A DNA stretch of 64,000 nucleotides from an uncultured Collinsella sp. (GTDB lineage: Bacteria; Actinomycetota; Coriobacteriia; Coriobacteriales; Coriobacteriaceae). How positions within the stretch are numbered: the first letter of the stretch is position 1; each line of letters begins with the position of its first letter. The translations under genes and the position numbers were made by a program. Positions 27,213-36,554 of the stretch are shown here, piece by piece. The notes below the pieces were generated by a model, which saw nothing but the letters and a program-made list of their open reading frames with translations, was not told where the DNA came from and made no database searches. The stretch covers positions 248,001-312,000 of the forward strand of contig URPK01000001.1 in NCBI GenBank assembly GCA_900549715.1. Reading direction: 5' to 3'.

Positions 27213-27586
27213 TCAGACCTCCATCTGACATCGTCTTGCGCTGATAGATAAACCATAAGAAATAAAACCGTGTTGATTATAACGAAATGCTGACCGAATA
27301 CCCCATAAAATCGACCGTATGCCGAATTAGAAGTTCATTTTTTGCGGGATAAACGGTATATGAAAAAATTTACCAACCGCTCTAACCGCTGCTATCTGGG
27401 CGATATGTCAGTTTGGCGATGTGCCGAAGAAAAAACGTTTTACCAATGTTGAGCATCACACGGTCTGCACCGTTGCGTGCGGACCATATTTCCAAACCGA
27501 TTGTTTTGGCTAGACGCGTCGCTTTGGGGTACCATAGCTCCACTATCAACTGCCGCTCAGCACGGCAGCCTTGATGAGCCCTTGCC

Positions 27587-27646
27587 CTTCTCCTGGGAAT
27601 TATGATCGGGCATCAATCTGCTGAGTGGCCCGAATCCCAGGAGGGG
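27587..27646 (+). promoter_or_regulatory. Hairpin hiding the ribosome site of the P-type ATPase
   Basis: TCCTGGGA (27591-27598) pairs with TCCCAGGA (27635-27642), extended by C587/T588/T589/C590 against GGGG (27643-27646) and by an inner stem TCGGGC (27606-27611)/GCCCGA (27628-27633). The 3' strand contains the AGGAGGGG ribosome site of the gene at 27654. An upstream hairpin TGCCG/CGGCA (about 27551-27567) could compete. The rest of the 440-base gap back to pyk is AT-richer and holds the divergent promoters; I could not place them exactly. Confidence 0.6.
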
Positions 27647-27653
27647 ACTCTAT

Positions 27654-30335
27654 ATGCAAAAGGAATACCTGTCCGCCGCGGCGGAGGTGCTCAGCGACCA
27701 AGGTGTCGATGAGCACCTCGGCCTGAGCAACGACGAGGCGTCTTCGCGCCTCGCCAAGACAGGCCCTAACAAGCTCGAGGAAGCCGAGAAGACACCGCTG
27801 TGGAGGCGTTTCTTTGAGCAGATGGCCGACCCCATGGTCATCATGCTGATCGTTGCCGCCGTCATCAGTGCGCTCACGGGCATGGTCAAGGGCGAGCCCG
27901 ACTTTGCCGATGTTGCCATCATCATGTTCGTCGTTATCGTCAACTCGGTGCTGGGCGTGGTCCAGGAAGCCAAGAGCGAGGAGGCCCTCGAGGCCCTGCA
28001 GGAGATGAGTGCGGCGCAGTCCAAGGTGCTACGCGACGGCAAGCTCGTGCACCTGCCGAGCGCCGAGCTCGTGCCCGGCGACGTGATCATGCTCGAGGCG
28101 GGCGACTCCGTCCCGGCCGACTGCCGCGTGCTCGAGAGCGCCACGATGAAGATCGAAGAGGCCGCGCTCACCGGCGAGTCCGTGCCCGTCGAGAAGCATG
28201 CCAACGTGATCGAGCTCGCCGCCGGCACCGACGACGTGCCGCTCGGCGACCGTAAGAACATGTGCTATATGGGCTCCACCGTCGTGTACGGCCGTGGTCG
28301 CGCCGTCGTGGTCGGCACCGGCATGAACACCGAGATGGGCAAGATCGCCGGCGCCCTGGCCGAGGCCAAGGAAGAGCTCACGCCGCTGCAGGTGAAGCTC
28401 GCCGAGCTCAGCCGCATCCTCACCATCATGGTGATCGTCATCTGCGTCGTCATCTTTGGCGTTGACATCCTCCGCCACGGCGTGGGCAACGTCCTTACCG
28501 ATCCGACTGCCCTGCTCGACACCTTTATGGTTGCCGTCTCGCTCGCCGTCGCCGCCATCCCCGAGGGCCTTGTTGCCGTCGTGACCATCGTCCTTTCGCT
28601 TGGCGTGACCAAGATGGCCAAGCGCCAGGCGATTATCCGCAAGCTCTCTGCTGTCGAGACCCTTGGCTGCACGCAGACCATCTGCTCCGACAAGACCGGT
28701 ACCCTTACCCAAAACAAGATGACCGTCGTCAAGCACGAGCTCGCTGCGCCTAAGGAGAAGTTCCTGGCCGGTATGGCCCTTTGCTCCGATGCCCAGTGGG
28801 ACGAGGAGCTGGGCGAGGCCGTGGGCGAGCCGACCGAGTGCGCGCTCGTCAACGACGCCGGCAAGGCTGGCCTCACCGGCCTGACTGCCGAGCATCCGCG
28901 CGTGGGCGAGGCCCCGTTCGACTCGGGCCGCAAGATGATGTCCGTGATCGTCGAGACGCTGGATGGCGAGTACGAGCAGTACACCAAGGGCGCGCCCGAC
29001 GTGGTGATCGGCCTGTGCACCCATATTTACGAGGGCGAAAAGGTCGTCCCGCTGACCGAGGAGCGTCGCGCCGAGCTCGTGGCCGCCAACAAGGCCATGG
29101 CCGACGAGGCTCTGCGCGTGCTGGCGCTGGCAAGCCGCACCTACACCGAGGTCCCGAGCGACTGCAGCCCCGCTGCGCTCGAGCACGACTTGGTCTTCTG
29201 CGGCCTGTCCGGCATGATCGACCCGGTCCGCCCCGAGGTCGCCGAAGCCATCCGCGAGGCCCACGACGCTGGCATTCGCACCGTCATGATCACGGGCGAC
29301 CACATCGACACCGCCGTGGCCATCGCCAAGCAGCTGGGCATCGTCACCGATCGCAGCCATGCCATCACCGGTGCCGACCTCGATCGCATGAGCGACGAGG
29401 AGCTCGACGCGCACATCGAGGACTACGGCGTGTACGCCCGCGTCCAGCCCGAGCACAAGACCCGCATCGTCGAGGCCTGGAAGTCGCGTGACCAGATCGT
29501 GGCCATGACGGGCGATGGCGTCAACGACGCCCCGTCCATCAAGCGCGCCGACATCGGCGTGGGCATGGGCATCACCGGTACCGATGTCACCAAGAACGTC
29601 GCCGACATGGTGCTTGCCGACGACAATTTCGCCACCATCATCGGTGCCTGCGAAGAGGGCCGTCGCATCTACGACAACATCCGCAAGGTCATCCAGTTCC
29701 TGCTTTCGGCCAACCTTGCCGAGGTCTTCTCGGTGTTTATCGCCACGCTCATCGGCTTTACCATCTTCCAGCCGGTGCAGCTGCTGTGGGTGAACCTGGT
29801 TACCGACTGCTTCCCTGCGCTCGCGCTGGGCATGGAGGACGCCGAGGGCGACATCATGAAGCGCAAGCCGCGCAACGCCAAGGATGGTGTCTTTGCCGGA
29901 CATATGGGTCTGGACTGCGTGGTCCAGGGCCTAATCATCACCGTGCTGGTGCTGGCGAGCTTCTTTGTGGGCGTGTACTTTGACATGGGCTACATCCACA
30001 TCGCCGATATGATCGCCGGCAATGCCGACGAGGAAGGCGTGATGATGGCCTTCATCACGCTCAACATGGTCGAGATTTTCCACTGCTTCAATATGCGCAG
30101 CCGTCGTGCGTCGCTGTTCACCATGAAGAAGCAGAACAAGTGGCTGTGGGCTTCCGCCGCGCTGGCGCTGGTGCTGACGGTGATCGTAACCGTGCAGCCG
30201 ACGCTTGCTGAGATGTTCTTTGGCCCCGTAACGCTTGAACTCAAGGGCGTTGTCGCTGCCCTGGGCCTTGCCTTCCTGATTATTCCGCTGATGGAGATCT
30301 ACAAGGCGATCATGCGCGCGGTGGAGAAAGAGTAA
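27654..30335 (+). CDS. Calcium-type cation-transporting P-type ATPase (P2A)
   Basis: An 893-residue membrane pump. The A domain has LTGESVPVEK, the phosphorylated aspartate is D346 in CSDKTGTLTQNK, and the hinge is TGDGVNDAPSIKRADIGVGMG. The order and spacing are those of SERCA/PMR1 pumps. Metal-site residues are visible: PEGL in helix 4, SANLAE in helix 5 and NLVTD in helix 6, matching calcium-binding positions of SERCA; the helix-8 glutamate is not obvious. Calcium export is most likely, magnesium or manganese less so. Its ribosome site is buried in a leader hairpin. Confidence 0.92.
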   Translation: MQKEYLSAAAEVLSDQGVDEHLGLSNDEASSRLAKTGPNKLEEAEKTPLWRRFFEQMADPMVIMLIVAAVISALTGMVKGEPDFADVAIIMFVVIVNSVLGVVQEAKSEEALEALQEMSAAQSKVLRDGKLVHLPSAELVPGDVIMLEAGDSVPADCRVLESATMKIEEAALTGESVPVEKHANVIELAAGTDDVPLGDRKNMCYMGSTVVYGRGRAVVVGTGMNTEMGKIAGALAEAKEELTPLQVKLAELSRILTIMVIVICVVIFGVDILRHGVGNVLTDPTALLDTFMVAVSLAVAAIPEGLVAVVTIVLSLGVTKMAKRQAIIRKLSAVETLGCTQTICSDKTGTLTQNKMTVVKHELAAPKEKFLAGMALCSDAQWDEELGEAVGEPTECALVNDAGKAGLTGLTAEHPRVGEAPFDSGRKMMSVIVETLDGEYEQYTKGAPDVVIGLCTHIYEGEKVVPLTEERRAELVAANKAMADEALRVLALASRTYTEVPSDCSPAALEHDLVFCGLSGMIDPVRPEVAEAIREAHDAGIRTVMITGDHIDTAVAIAKQLGIVTDRSHAITGADLDRMSDEELDAHIEDYGVYARVQPEHKTRIVEAWKSRDQIVAMTGDGVNDAPSIKRADIGVGMGITGTDVTKNVADMVLADDNFATIIGACEEGRRIYDNIRKVIQFLLSANLAEVFSVFIATLIGFTIFQPVQLLWVNLVTDCFPALALGMEDAEGDIMKRKPRNAKDGVFAGHMGLDCVVQGLIITVLVLASFFVGVYFDMGYIHIADMIAGNADEEGVMMAFITLNMVEIFHCFNMRSRRASLFTMKKQNKWLWASAALALVLTVIVTVQPTLAEMFFGPVTLELKGVVAALGLAFLIIPLMEIYKAIMRAVEKE

Positions 30336-30346
30336 CGTACCTGTCC

Positions 30347-30441
30347 GGGCCCGCCCGCCTGCGGGGTTTCCACGGGCACGTCCTCGCCGCGTTGCGGCTG
30401 CGGGATGTGCCCTTTGGAAACCCCTCTCGGCGGGCGGGCCC
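30347..30441. repeat. 95-base near-perfect extragenic palindrome
   Basis: GGGCCCGCCCGCC (30347-30359) pairs with GGCGGGCGGGCCC (30429-30441), GGGGTTTCC (30363-30371) with GGAAACCCC (30416-30424) and GGGCAC (30374-30379) with GTGCCC (30407-30412), closed by CGCCGC/GCGGC at the centre. Only short bulges interrupt the stem. It starts 11 bases after the ATPase stop and precedes the real terminator. Confidence 0.8.
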
Positions 30442-30500
30442 TGCGGTGACGTTGCTGACTTTTCTCCCGTGTGGATGATAAAGGCTGAGGGAAAGTGTGT

Positions 30501-30537
30501 GGGTCGGTCGAGCATTTGCTCGACCGACTCTTTTTTG
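30501..30537 (+). terminator. Terminator of the P-type ATPase gene
   Basis: A stem of GGTCGGTCGAGCA against TGCTCGACCGACTC with a two-base loop is followed by TTTTTT. It lies upstream of rsgA and downstream of the long palindrome. Confidence 0.85.
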
Positions 30538-30584
30538 TGGGAAAATACCTGCTCAGTTGTGATTTATGGTGCTGGGAGGCGTTT

Positions 30585-31769
30585 GTGGGCAAGGCTAAGG
30601 CTAAGGCGAAGAAAAAGACGACGGGGGCGCGGGCTAAGCGTGATCGTCGTCGGAAGCTCGCGACCGAGGCTCCCGCATCTGCTGAGGAGCTGCTGGCAAG
30701 CGTGCCGGGACTCGACGCGCTGCAGGACGTTCCGGCGTTTGATGACCTGCCGATCGATGAAGCTCAGCAGACTGCCTTTGATGATTTCTGCGCACATGCC
30801 GAGGAGCCCGAGCAGATGCAGCTTGGCGCCGTGGTGCGCTTGGATCGCGGGTTTCCACTGGTGGCGACCGCCGACGATACCTTTCGCGCCGAGCATGCCG
30901 TGGGGTTTGCCAAGTCGCGCGGCGAGGACGAGGTCCTTCTGCCTGCCGTGGGCGACCGTGTGGCGGTGCGCCGCGCTCCCGGGCACGATATGGGTGTGAT
31001 TGAGTGCGTGCTGCCGCGCCGTACGAGCTTTGAGCGTTGGCGCGGCCGAGCCCGCGGAGAGCGCCAGGTGCTCTGCTCCAACGTGGATAGCGTGCTAATC
31101 GTGCAGGCGCTCGGTGCCGGCGAGGTTCTGCTCGACCGCGTGGCGCGTTCGCTGGTATTGGCGCTCGACTGCGATGCCGAGCCGGTGGTGGTACTCACCA
31201 AAGCTGACCGCTGCGATGCCGAGGAGCTCGAGCGCGATCTGGACCGCGTGCGCCGCCTGGTGGGTCCGGACGTGCGCGTGATCGTGACGTCCTCTGCCGA
31301 GGGCCGCGGCCTGGACGAGGTCCGTGCCTGCGTGCCTGCCGGGAGCTGCGCCATGATTCTGGGCGAGTCGGGTGCCGGCAAGTCGACGCTGCTCAATGCG
31401 CTGCTGGGCCACGATACGTTGGCGACCGGCGGTGTGCGCGAACGCGACGACCAGGGCCGTCACACTACCGTCGCGCGCGTGATGGTGGCGCTGCCGGGCG
31501 ACGCCGGCGTGATCGCCGATGCCCCGGGTCTGCGCAGTTTGCCGCTCGTGGGTCACGAGCGGGGTCTGGCACGCGCCTTCCCCGAGATTGTCGAGGCATC
31601 GCGTGCGTGCCGGTTTGGCGACTGCACGCATACCCACGAACCGGGTTGCGCCGTTCGCGAGGCCGAGGACGCCGGGCAGATCGACGGCCTGCGTCTGGAA
31701 ACGTTCCAAAATCTGGCGTCATCCATGCGCGTGAGCGCTCAAATGCTCGATCCCGATGTCCATCTGTAA
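30585..31769 (+). CDS. rsgA: Ribosome small-subunit-dependent GTPase A
   Basis: A 394-residue GTPase that helps late maturation of the 30S subunit. The GTG at 30585 follows GGGAGG; the frame upstream runs into the terminator. The GTPase motifs appear in permuted order, as the family requires: TKAD before the P-loop GESGAGKST, then the switch RHTT and DAPG. The C-terminal zinc knuckle is CRFGDCTHTHEPGC. An N-terminal Lys-rich stretch and an OB-fold region with GAVVRLDRGFPLV precede these. Single-gene unit. Confidence 0.93.
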   Translation: MGKAKAKAKKKTTGARAKRDRRRKLATEAPASAEELLASVPGLDALQDVPAFDDLPIDEAQQTAFDDFCAHAEEPEQMQLGAVVRLDRGFPLVATADDTFRAEHAVGFAKSRGEDEVLLPAVGDRVAVRRAPGHDMGVIECVLPRRTSFERWRGRARGERQVLCSNVDSVLIVQALGAGEVLLDRVARSLVLALDCDAEPVVVLTKADRCDAEELERDLDRVRRLVGPDVRVIVTSSAEGRGLDEVRACVPAGSCAMILGESGAGKSTLLNALLGHDTLATGGVRERDDQGRHTTVARVMVALPGDAGVIADAPGLRSLPLVGHERGLARAFPEIVEASRACRFGDCTHTHEPGCAVREAEDAGQIDGLRLETFQNLASSMRVSAQMLDPDVHL

Positions 31770-31788
31770 TTGAATTTATCTATGACAG

Positions 31789-31822
31789 CCGTCTCCCAAC
31801 TGTTCGGGAGACGGCTTTTTTG
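31789..31822 (+). terminator. rsgA terminator
   Basis: GCCGTCTCCCAAC, a TGTTC loop region and GGGAGACGGC are followed by TTTTTT. Confidence 0.85.
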
Positions 31823-31859
31823 CTGCGGAAAAGCCTCGAAACATGCAGTTTGCTGACGT

Positions 31860-31911
31860 GCTGACCAAAACCTTGTCACGAGCTTGACGGGCTGTTCAGC
31901 TTTTGGTCAGC
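31860..31911. promoter_or_regulatory. Inverted repeat upstream of the Tad operon
   Basis: GCTGACCAAAA (31860-31870) and TTTTGGTCAGC (31901-31911) are perfect 11-bp inverted repeats 30 bases apart, about 110 bases before cpaB. It may be an operator or a cruciform site controlling pilus expression. TTGACA at 31919 resembles a -35 box but I found no matching -10. Confidence 0.4.
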
Positions 31912-32021
31912 GATTGGTTTGACATCGAAAACCAAGATTGCGATTGCGCCGCTTTGCACTCTGACCGCCCAGACAATGGTGGTACGGGCATTCGCCCGGC
32001 ACTGCCATGAGAGGAGCGGCC

Positions 32022-32681
32022 GTGAACAAGAGCAAGCGCATCGCCATCAGTCTGGTCGCGGGCGTGCTCGCTGCTCTGCTCTGCATGGTTTACGGCTCGT
32101 CGATCCGCTCGCAAGCCGAACAGGTCCAGGCTGAGACCTTGGCCAAGTACGGTGGCGATCGCGTCGAGGTATGCGTCGCGGCGCGCGATATCGATGTGGG
32201 CGAGACCCTCGATGAGACCAATGTCATAACCCAGGAATGGCTGACGAGCCTGCTGCCGCGTGACGCGGCGACCGAGCTGCGCCAGGTGCGCGGCGACGTG
32301 ACGACTTCGCGTATTCCCAAAAACGCCGTGATCTGCAATGTCTACACCAAGGCCGAGAGCCGCAAGCTCGAGGTGCCTAAGGGCAAGGTCGCCGTTTCGG
32401 TGGCGGTCGATGCCGAGCACTCGGTCGGCGGTGCTACGGGCGTGGGCAGCTACGTGGATGTGTATGTGCAAAAAGACGGCGTAACCGATCGGCTGTGCGG
32501 CGCGCACGTGATCGATACCAGTGAGGATTCCGGTGCCACGCGCGAGGGCAAGATCGAATGGGTGACGCTGGCGGCTGACCCCGAAGACGTCAAGGAACTG
32601 CTGGGAGCCTCGGGCAAGGGAACGGTCAGCTTGACGATTCCCGCCACGGCGCGCGGCAAAAAGAGCGGAGGCGACGAGTGA
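32022..32681 (+). CDS. cpaB: Flp pilus assembly protein CpaB/RcpC (SAF domain)
   Basis: A 219-residue protein with one N-terminal membrane helix followed by a SAF domain (VEVCVAARDIDVGETLDETNVI...) and the IPKNAVICNVYTKAE and SVAVDAEHSVGGATGVGSYVDVYV segments characteristic of CpaB. The GTG at 32022, after GAGAGGAG, is preferred to the ATG at 32007. First gene of the Tad operon, overlapping the next in TGATG. In diderms CpaB steadies the secretin; here no secretin gene is seen, so it probably works at the wall. Confidence 0.85.
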   Translation: MNKSKRIAISLVAGVLAALLCMVYGSSIRSQAEQVQAETLAKYGGDRVEVCVAARDIDVGETLDETNVITQEWLTSLLPRDAATELRQVRGDVTTSRIPKNAVICNVYTKAESRKLEVPKGKVAVSVAVDAEHSVGGATGVGSYVDVYVQKDGVTDRLCGAHVIDTSEDSGATREGKIEWVTLAADPEDVKELLGASGKGTVSLTIPATARGKKSGGDE

Positions 32682-34330
32682 TGAAGGCGATCTGGCTTGC
32701 GTGCTGCGCGTGCGGCGATTACGGACTGTTGCAGCGGGAAGTCGAGGGCCGTGATGTGGGTGCACAGGTGCTTCGCGTGGGTGACCTGGACGGGCTGGTT
32801 TCCATGGCGCGGGCGTTTCCGTCACGCCGCGGGGCTGCCATCATCGCGGCGTCTCTGTTTGATACCGAAGATGTGCGCAAGACTGTTGCGCGCCTGACGG
32901 CCGAAGGCCGCGTGAGTCGCGTGGTCGTGTTGATAGAAGCGCTCGATCCGTCGGATATCGAGGGGCTGTTTCGCGCGGGGGCGACCGAGGTCATCGCTGC
33001 ACACAGTATATGCGGCAACGGGCGCGCGGGCGAGGGAGCGGTTGATTCCGATCAGCGCATGACGATTGAGCCCGATGCTTTTGTTGATAGGGAACCCGGG
33101 GCGCCTCGCGCTACAAGAGGCCCGCGTGTTGATGATTATGGAAAAGCGGAAGCCGAGCATGGTCGGCGCCCTCGGAACCCCCTTGTATACGATGACGCTG
33201 GAGGGCCGGCGCAGCATGCTGGCGACTCCCCGGCAGTAGATATGGGATACGTGCACGGCGTGAATCTGGCGGATGAACTCGACGAAGTTGAGGGCCTTGC
33301 CGGGTGCGGCGAGTTGTCGCTGATGCAGCATGAGCAGATTGCGCAGAACGAGCCTGCCTCGCAGACCGAACAAGCAGCCATGCCGGCTTGGACGCAGCAC
33401 GTGGTTGCGGCGGGGGAGACGGGGACGCTGTCACCGACGCCCGCCCCGCCGCCTCCGATGCCGCCGGCAGACGCTGCCGCTTCGCCGCATCGAGCTCCGG
33501 TCATCTGCGCCATTTCGGGTTCGGGCGGTTGCGGCAAGTCGACGATCGTTGCCACCATGGCACACACATCGTCGCTGTTGGGCTTGCGTGCCGCCGTGCT
33601 CGACCTGGACCTGATGTTTGGAAACCTTTACGACTTGTTAGGCGTCGATGCTCCGCGCGATATGGCGGCACTTATCGAGCCGTCGGCGGCGGGCACGCTC
33701 ACCGAGCCGGATATCGTAGCCACATCGATGCGCGTGGCGCCGGGCGTTACGCTCTGGGGTCCCGTCGCGGCGCCCGAGCAAGCTGAGCTCATGGCGCGTC
33801 CGGTGGAGCTACTGCTTGATGTCCTGCGTCGCGAATCCGACGTGGTATTTATCGATACCTCGGTCTTTTGGGGCGACGCCGTGGCGGCTGCGGTGGCGGC
33901 GAGCGACCGTTGCCTGGTCGTTGGCGATGCGGCGGTGTCGTCCGCGACATCGGCGTCGCGCGTCATCGAACTGGCAAGTCGAGTAGGTGTGCCGCGCACG
34001 CGCATGAGCGCCGTGTTCAACCGGTTCGGTGCGCGCGGGGCAGACGAGGACGTCGCCATGCGCTTTGAGATTGCCTGTGCGTTGAGCTCCAAGATTCGTA
34101 TCGCCGATGGCGGGCAGGATCTCGCCGCGCTCATGGCGTTTGGGCGCGCTGACGAGGCGGTGGGGCAGACCAGTGCTTTTGCGACTAGCATGCGCGAGGC
34201 CACGCGCGAGATGCTCGTGGAACTGGGGTGCGCCGTCGGCCCTTGGGGCGATATGGTCGCCGACCGTGCAACGCGTACCGAACGCCCGCGTATCCGCCTT
34301 CCCTGGTTGCGCGAGGGTGATCAGCGATGA
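32681..34330 (+). CDS. Pilus assembly ATPase CpaE/TadZ-like
   Basis: A 549-residue protein. Residues 1-105 form a receiver-like domain without the usual phospho-acceptor setting, followed by a 165-residue disordered, Pro/Ala/Glu-rich linker and a MinD/ParA-type ATPase. The P-loop is SGSGGCGKST (279-288): the second lysine is present but the signature lysine of the deviant Walker A is replaced by serine. DLDLMFGNLYDLLGVD matches TadZ. It is thought to position the pilus machine at the cell pole. It overlaps cpaF by four bases. Confidence 0.82.
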   Translation: MKAIWLACCACGDYGLLQREVEGRDVGAQVLRVGDLDGLVSMARAFPSRRGAAIIAASLFDTEDVRKTVARLTAEGRVSRVVVLIEALDPSDIEGLFRAGATEVIAAHSICGNGRAGEGAVDSDQRMTIEPDAFVDREPGAPRATRGPRVDDYGKAEAEHGRRPRNPLVYDDAGGPAQHAGDSPAVDMGYVHGVNLADELDEVEGLAGCGELSLMQHEQIAQNEPASQTEQAAMPAWTQHVVAAGETGTLSPTPAPPPPMPPADAAASPHRAPVICAISGSGGCGKSTIVATMAHTSSLLGLRAAVLDLDLMFGNLYDLLGVDAPRDMAALIEPSAAGTLTEPDIVATSMRVAPGVTLWGPVAAPEQAELMARPVELLLDVLRRESDVVFIDTSVFWGDAVAAAVAASDRCLVVGDAAVSSATSASRVIELASRVGVPRTRMSAVFNRFGARGADEDVAMRFEIACALSSKIRIADGGQDLAALMAFGRADEAVGQTSAFATSMREATREMLVELGCAVGPWGDMVADRATRTERPRIRLPWLREGDQR

Positions 34331-35655
34331 GCCTGCAAACGAGGATTAAGGCTGCCGGCGCTGCAGCGGCGGCAGCGCCTGTAGATGCGGGGCGTCGCCG
34401 CGCGGTGAAACGACGCACCAAGCGCGCCGTGATGGACCGCATGGGTTACGACGAAGTGGCGCGTATCAGCGCCTATATCGACCCGGCACTTGCCCGCTCG
34501 GAATTGCGTCCTGCGGTGGAGGCGGCGCTCAATGTTGAGGAGCCGACCGATCTCGCGACGCCCGAGCGCGAAACCATCATCGACGAGATTTTGGATGACG
34601 TGGTGGGCTTGGGGCCGTTGCAGCCGCTCATCGAGGACGACACCGTTACCGAGATCATGATCAACGGCTGCCGCTCGGCTTTCTTTGAACGCGGCGGCGT
34701 CTTGTACCCCATCGAGCATGCGTTTGAGGATGATGAACAGATCCGTGTGCTTATCGACCGCATCATCTCGCCACTTGGCCGCCGTATCGACGAGCGCAGC
34801 CCCATCGTCAACGCCCGCCTCAAAACGGGCTATCGCGTCAACGCGGTGATTCCGCCTGTGGCGATTGACGGACCGATTCTCACCATCCGAAAGTTCTCGG
34901 ACCGTATCTGCTCGCTGGACGAGCTTGTGGGGCTGGGGTCCCTGCCGCTTTGGTATGCGCAGCTGCTGTCGTGCGCGGTGTCGCTGCGACAGGACCTGGC
35001 GGTTGCGGGAGGCACGGGATCTGGTAAGACCACCCTGCTCAACGCGTTGTCATGTGAGATTTCCACCGGCGAGCGCATCGTGACGATCGAGGACTCTGCC
35101 GAGCTCAAGTTTGCGCATCATCCGCACGTGGTGCGCCTAGAGGCGCGCGAGGCTTCAATTGAGGGTGAAGGCGCGGTGACGATCCGCGACCTGGTAACTA
35201 ATGCCCTGCGCATGCGCCCCGACCGCATCGTGGTGGGCGAGGTGCGCGGTGCCGAGTGCTGCGACATGTTGCAGGCCATGAACACGGGCCACGACGGGTC
35301 GCTCACCACACTTCATGCGGGTTCAGAACAGGAGACCGTGGTGCGTCTGACGTTGCTTGCACGTTATGGCATCGACCTGCCGAGTGAGCTCATCGAGGAG
35401 CAGATTGCCATGGCGCTCGACGGTATCGTGATGTCCGAGCGCCACGCCGATGGCAGGCGCTTCGTCTCCTCGTATTCGGGGGTGCGACGCGCCGCATCGG
35501 GCGGCGTAGAGCTCGAGCGCTATGTGACGTTCGATGCCGCCGAGCGCACCTGGACGCTTGACCGCGAGCCGCCGTTTATCGCAGAAGGCCTGCGGTCGGG
35601 GACGCTCACACAAGAGGAGGTGGACGAATGGAGATCGCTGTGCCCCTCGTCGTAG
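34327..35655 (+). CDS. cpaF: Tad secretion ATPase CpaF/TadA
   Basis: A 442-residue hexameric secretion ATPase of the VirB11/GspE class that powers Flp pilus assembly. GGTGSGKTTLLNALS is Walker A, followed by the Asp box VTIEDSAEL, Walker B RPDRIVVGEVRGAE and the His box TGHDGSLTTLHAGS. An N-terminal domain with DEILDDVVGLGPLQPLIEDDTVTEIMING is standard for CpaF. It overlaps both neighbours and is cytoplasmic at the inner face of the membrane. Confidence 0.95.
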   Translation: MSLQTRIKAAGAAAAAAPVDAGRRRAVKRRTKRAVMDRMGYDEVARISAYIDPALARSELRPAVEAALNVEEPTDLATPERETIIDEILDDVVGLGPLQPLIEDDTVTEIMINGCRSAFFERGGVLYPIEHAFEDDEQIRVLIDRIISPLGRRIDERSPIVNARLKTGYRVNAVIPPVAIDGPILTIRKFSDRICSLDELVGLGSLPLWYAQLLSCAVSLRQDLAVAGGTGSGKTTLLNALSCEISTGERIVTIEDSAELKFAHHPHVVRLEAREASIEGEGAVTIRDLVTNALRMRPDRIVVGEVRGAECCDMLQAMNTGHDGSLTTLHAGSEQETVVRLTLLARYGIDLPSELIEEQIAMALDGIVMSERHADGRRFVSSYSGVRRAASGGVELERYVTFDAAERTWTLDREPPFIAEGLRSGTLTQEEVDEWRSLCPSS

Positions 35656-36554
35656 GGGGCTTGGCAGGGCTTTCTGTCGCGACGGCGTGCGGGGCGGAAC
35701 CTCGTGTGCCGCAGGTACCGCCGGCGGAGCTGGCACGTCAGGCGCTCGAGACGGTGGCAGAGAAGCTGCCGCGTGAGCTGGTGGAAAACGATCTGCTGAA
35801 AAAGATCGCCCGTTCGTGGGCATCGCTGGCTCCGGCGCATCGCCTTGGCCTCGTGATCGAGGATGCTTCGGGATGTTTGGCGTTTCTGCTGCTATCGAGC
35901 GGTGTCTGCTGCGTTTTACTAACGATGGTGTCGTTATCGCCCCTCGGATTTGCCTTGGGACTTGTTGCTCCGTTTGCCGTTGGTGCCGCTCGGGATGGCT
36001 TTGAGAGCCGGCGCGAGCAACACGATGCAGAAGAGGCAATGCCCGAGGCGTTTACCGCACTTTCCATGTCGCTTGCCTCGGGACATTCGCTGGCCCAGGG
36101 CATGCGCTTTGTGGGCGCTCATGCGCAAGAGCCAGTGCATAACGAGTTTTTGCGGGTGGCGGCGGCGATCGATTGCGGCATCTCGGCGACCGACGCGCTC
36201 GATGACTTGCTCGTGCGTATCGACGCCCCCGGTCTTTCGCTTGTGACCTTGGCGCTTAAGGTGTCTCAGCGCACCGGCGCTCCGCTTGCCGACTTACTGT
36301 CCGAGGCGTCGAGCATGGTGGGGGAGCGCATTGAGCTCAAGCGCCGCCTGGATGTTAAGACGTCGCAGGCTCGCATGTCTGCGCATATGGTCGCGGCGAT
36401 GCCGGCGGGCATGTGCGCGGTGTTGGCGCTGCTTTCGGCAGATTTTCGTCGCGGTCTTGCGACGCCTGCCGGCGCGGGCGCTGTGGTGCTGGGTCTTGCC
36501 CTCAACGCCGTTGCCCTGGTGGTTATCCGGCGCATTATGCGGGTGGAGCTATGA
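35628..36554 (+). CDS. tadB: Tad platform protein TadB
   Basis: A 308-residue type II secretion F-domain protein with a short N-terminal helix, a middle pair of helices (about 83-120) and a C-terminal pair. The F domain carries PEAFTALSMSLASGHSLAQGMRFVG and the later LLSEASSMVGERIELKRRLDVKTSQARMSAHMV, both typical of TadB. The start follows AGAGGAGGTGG and lies within the end of cpaF. It forms the membrane platform with TadC. Confidence 0.88.
   Translation: MEIAVPLVVGGLAGLSVATACGAEPRVPQVPPAELARQALETVAEKLPRELVENDLLKKIARSWASLAPAHRLGLVIEDASGCLAFLLLSSGVCCVLLTMVSLSPLGFALGLVAPFAVGAARDGFESRREQHDAEEAMPEAFTALSMSLASGHSLAQGMRFVGAHAQEPVHNEFLRVAAAIDCGISATDALDDLLVRIDAPGLSLVTLALKVSQRTGAPLADLLSEASSMVGERIELKRRLDVKTSQARMSAHMVAAMPAGMCAVLALLSADFRRGLATPAGAGAVVLGLALNAVALVVIRRIMRVEL

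Noticed and set aside
25560..27251. Plus-strand reading frame of 563 codons opposite pyk
   Set aside because: It is an antisense shadow of pyruvate kinase, which has all catalytic motifs on the minus strand.
27540..27646. yybP-ykoY manganese riboswitch
   Set aside because: Position and a hidden ribosome site fit, but the conserved loop sequences could not be matched confidently, so it is reported only as an unclassified hairpin.
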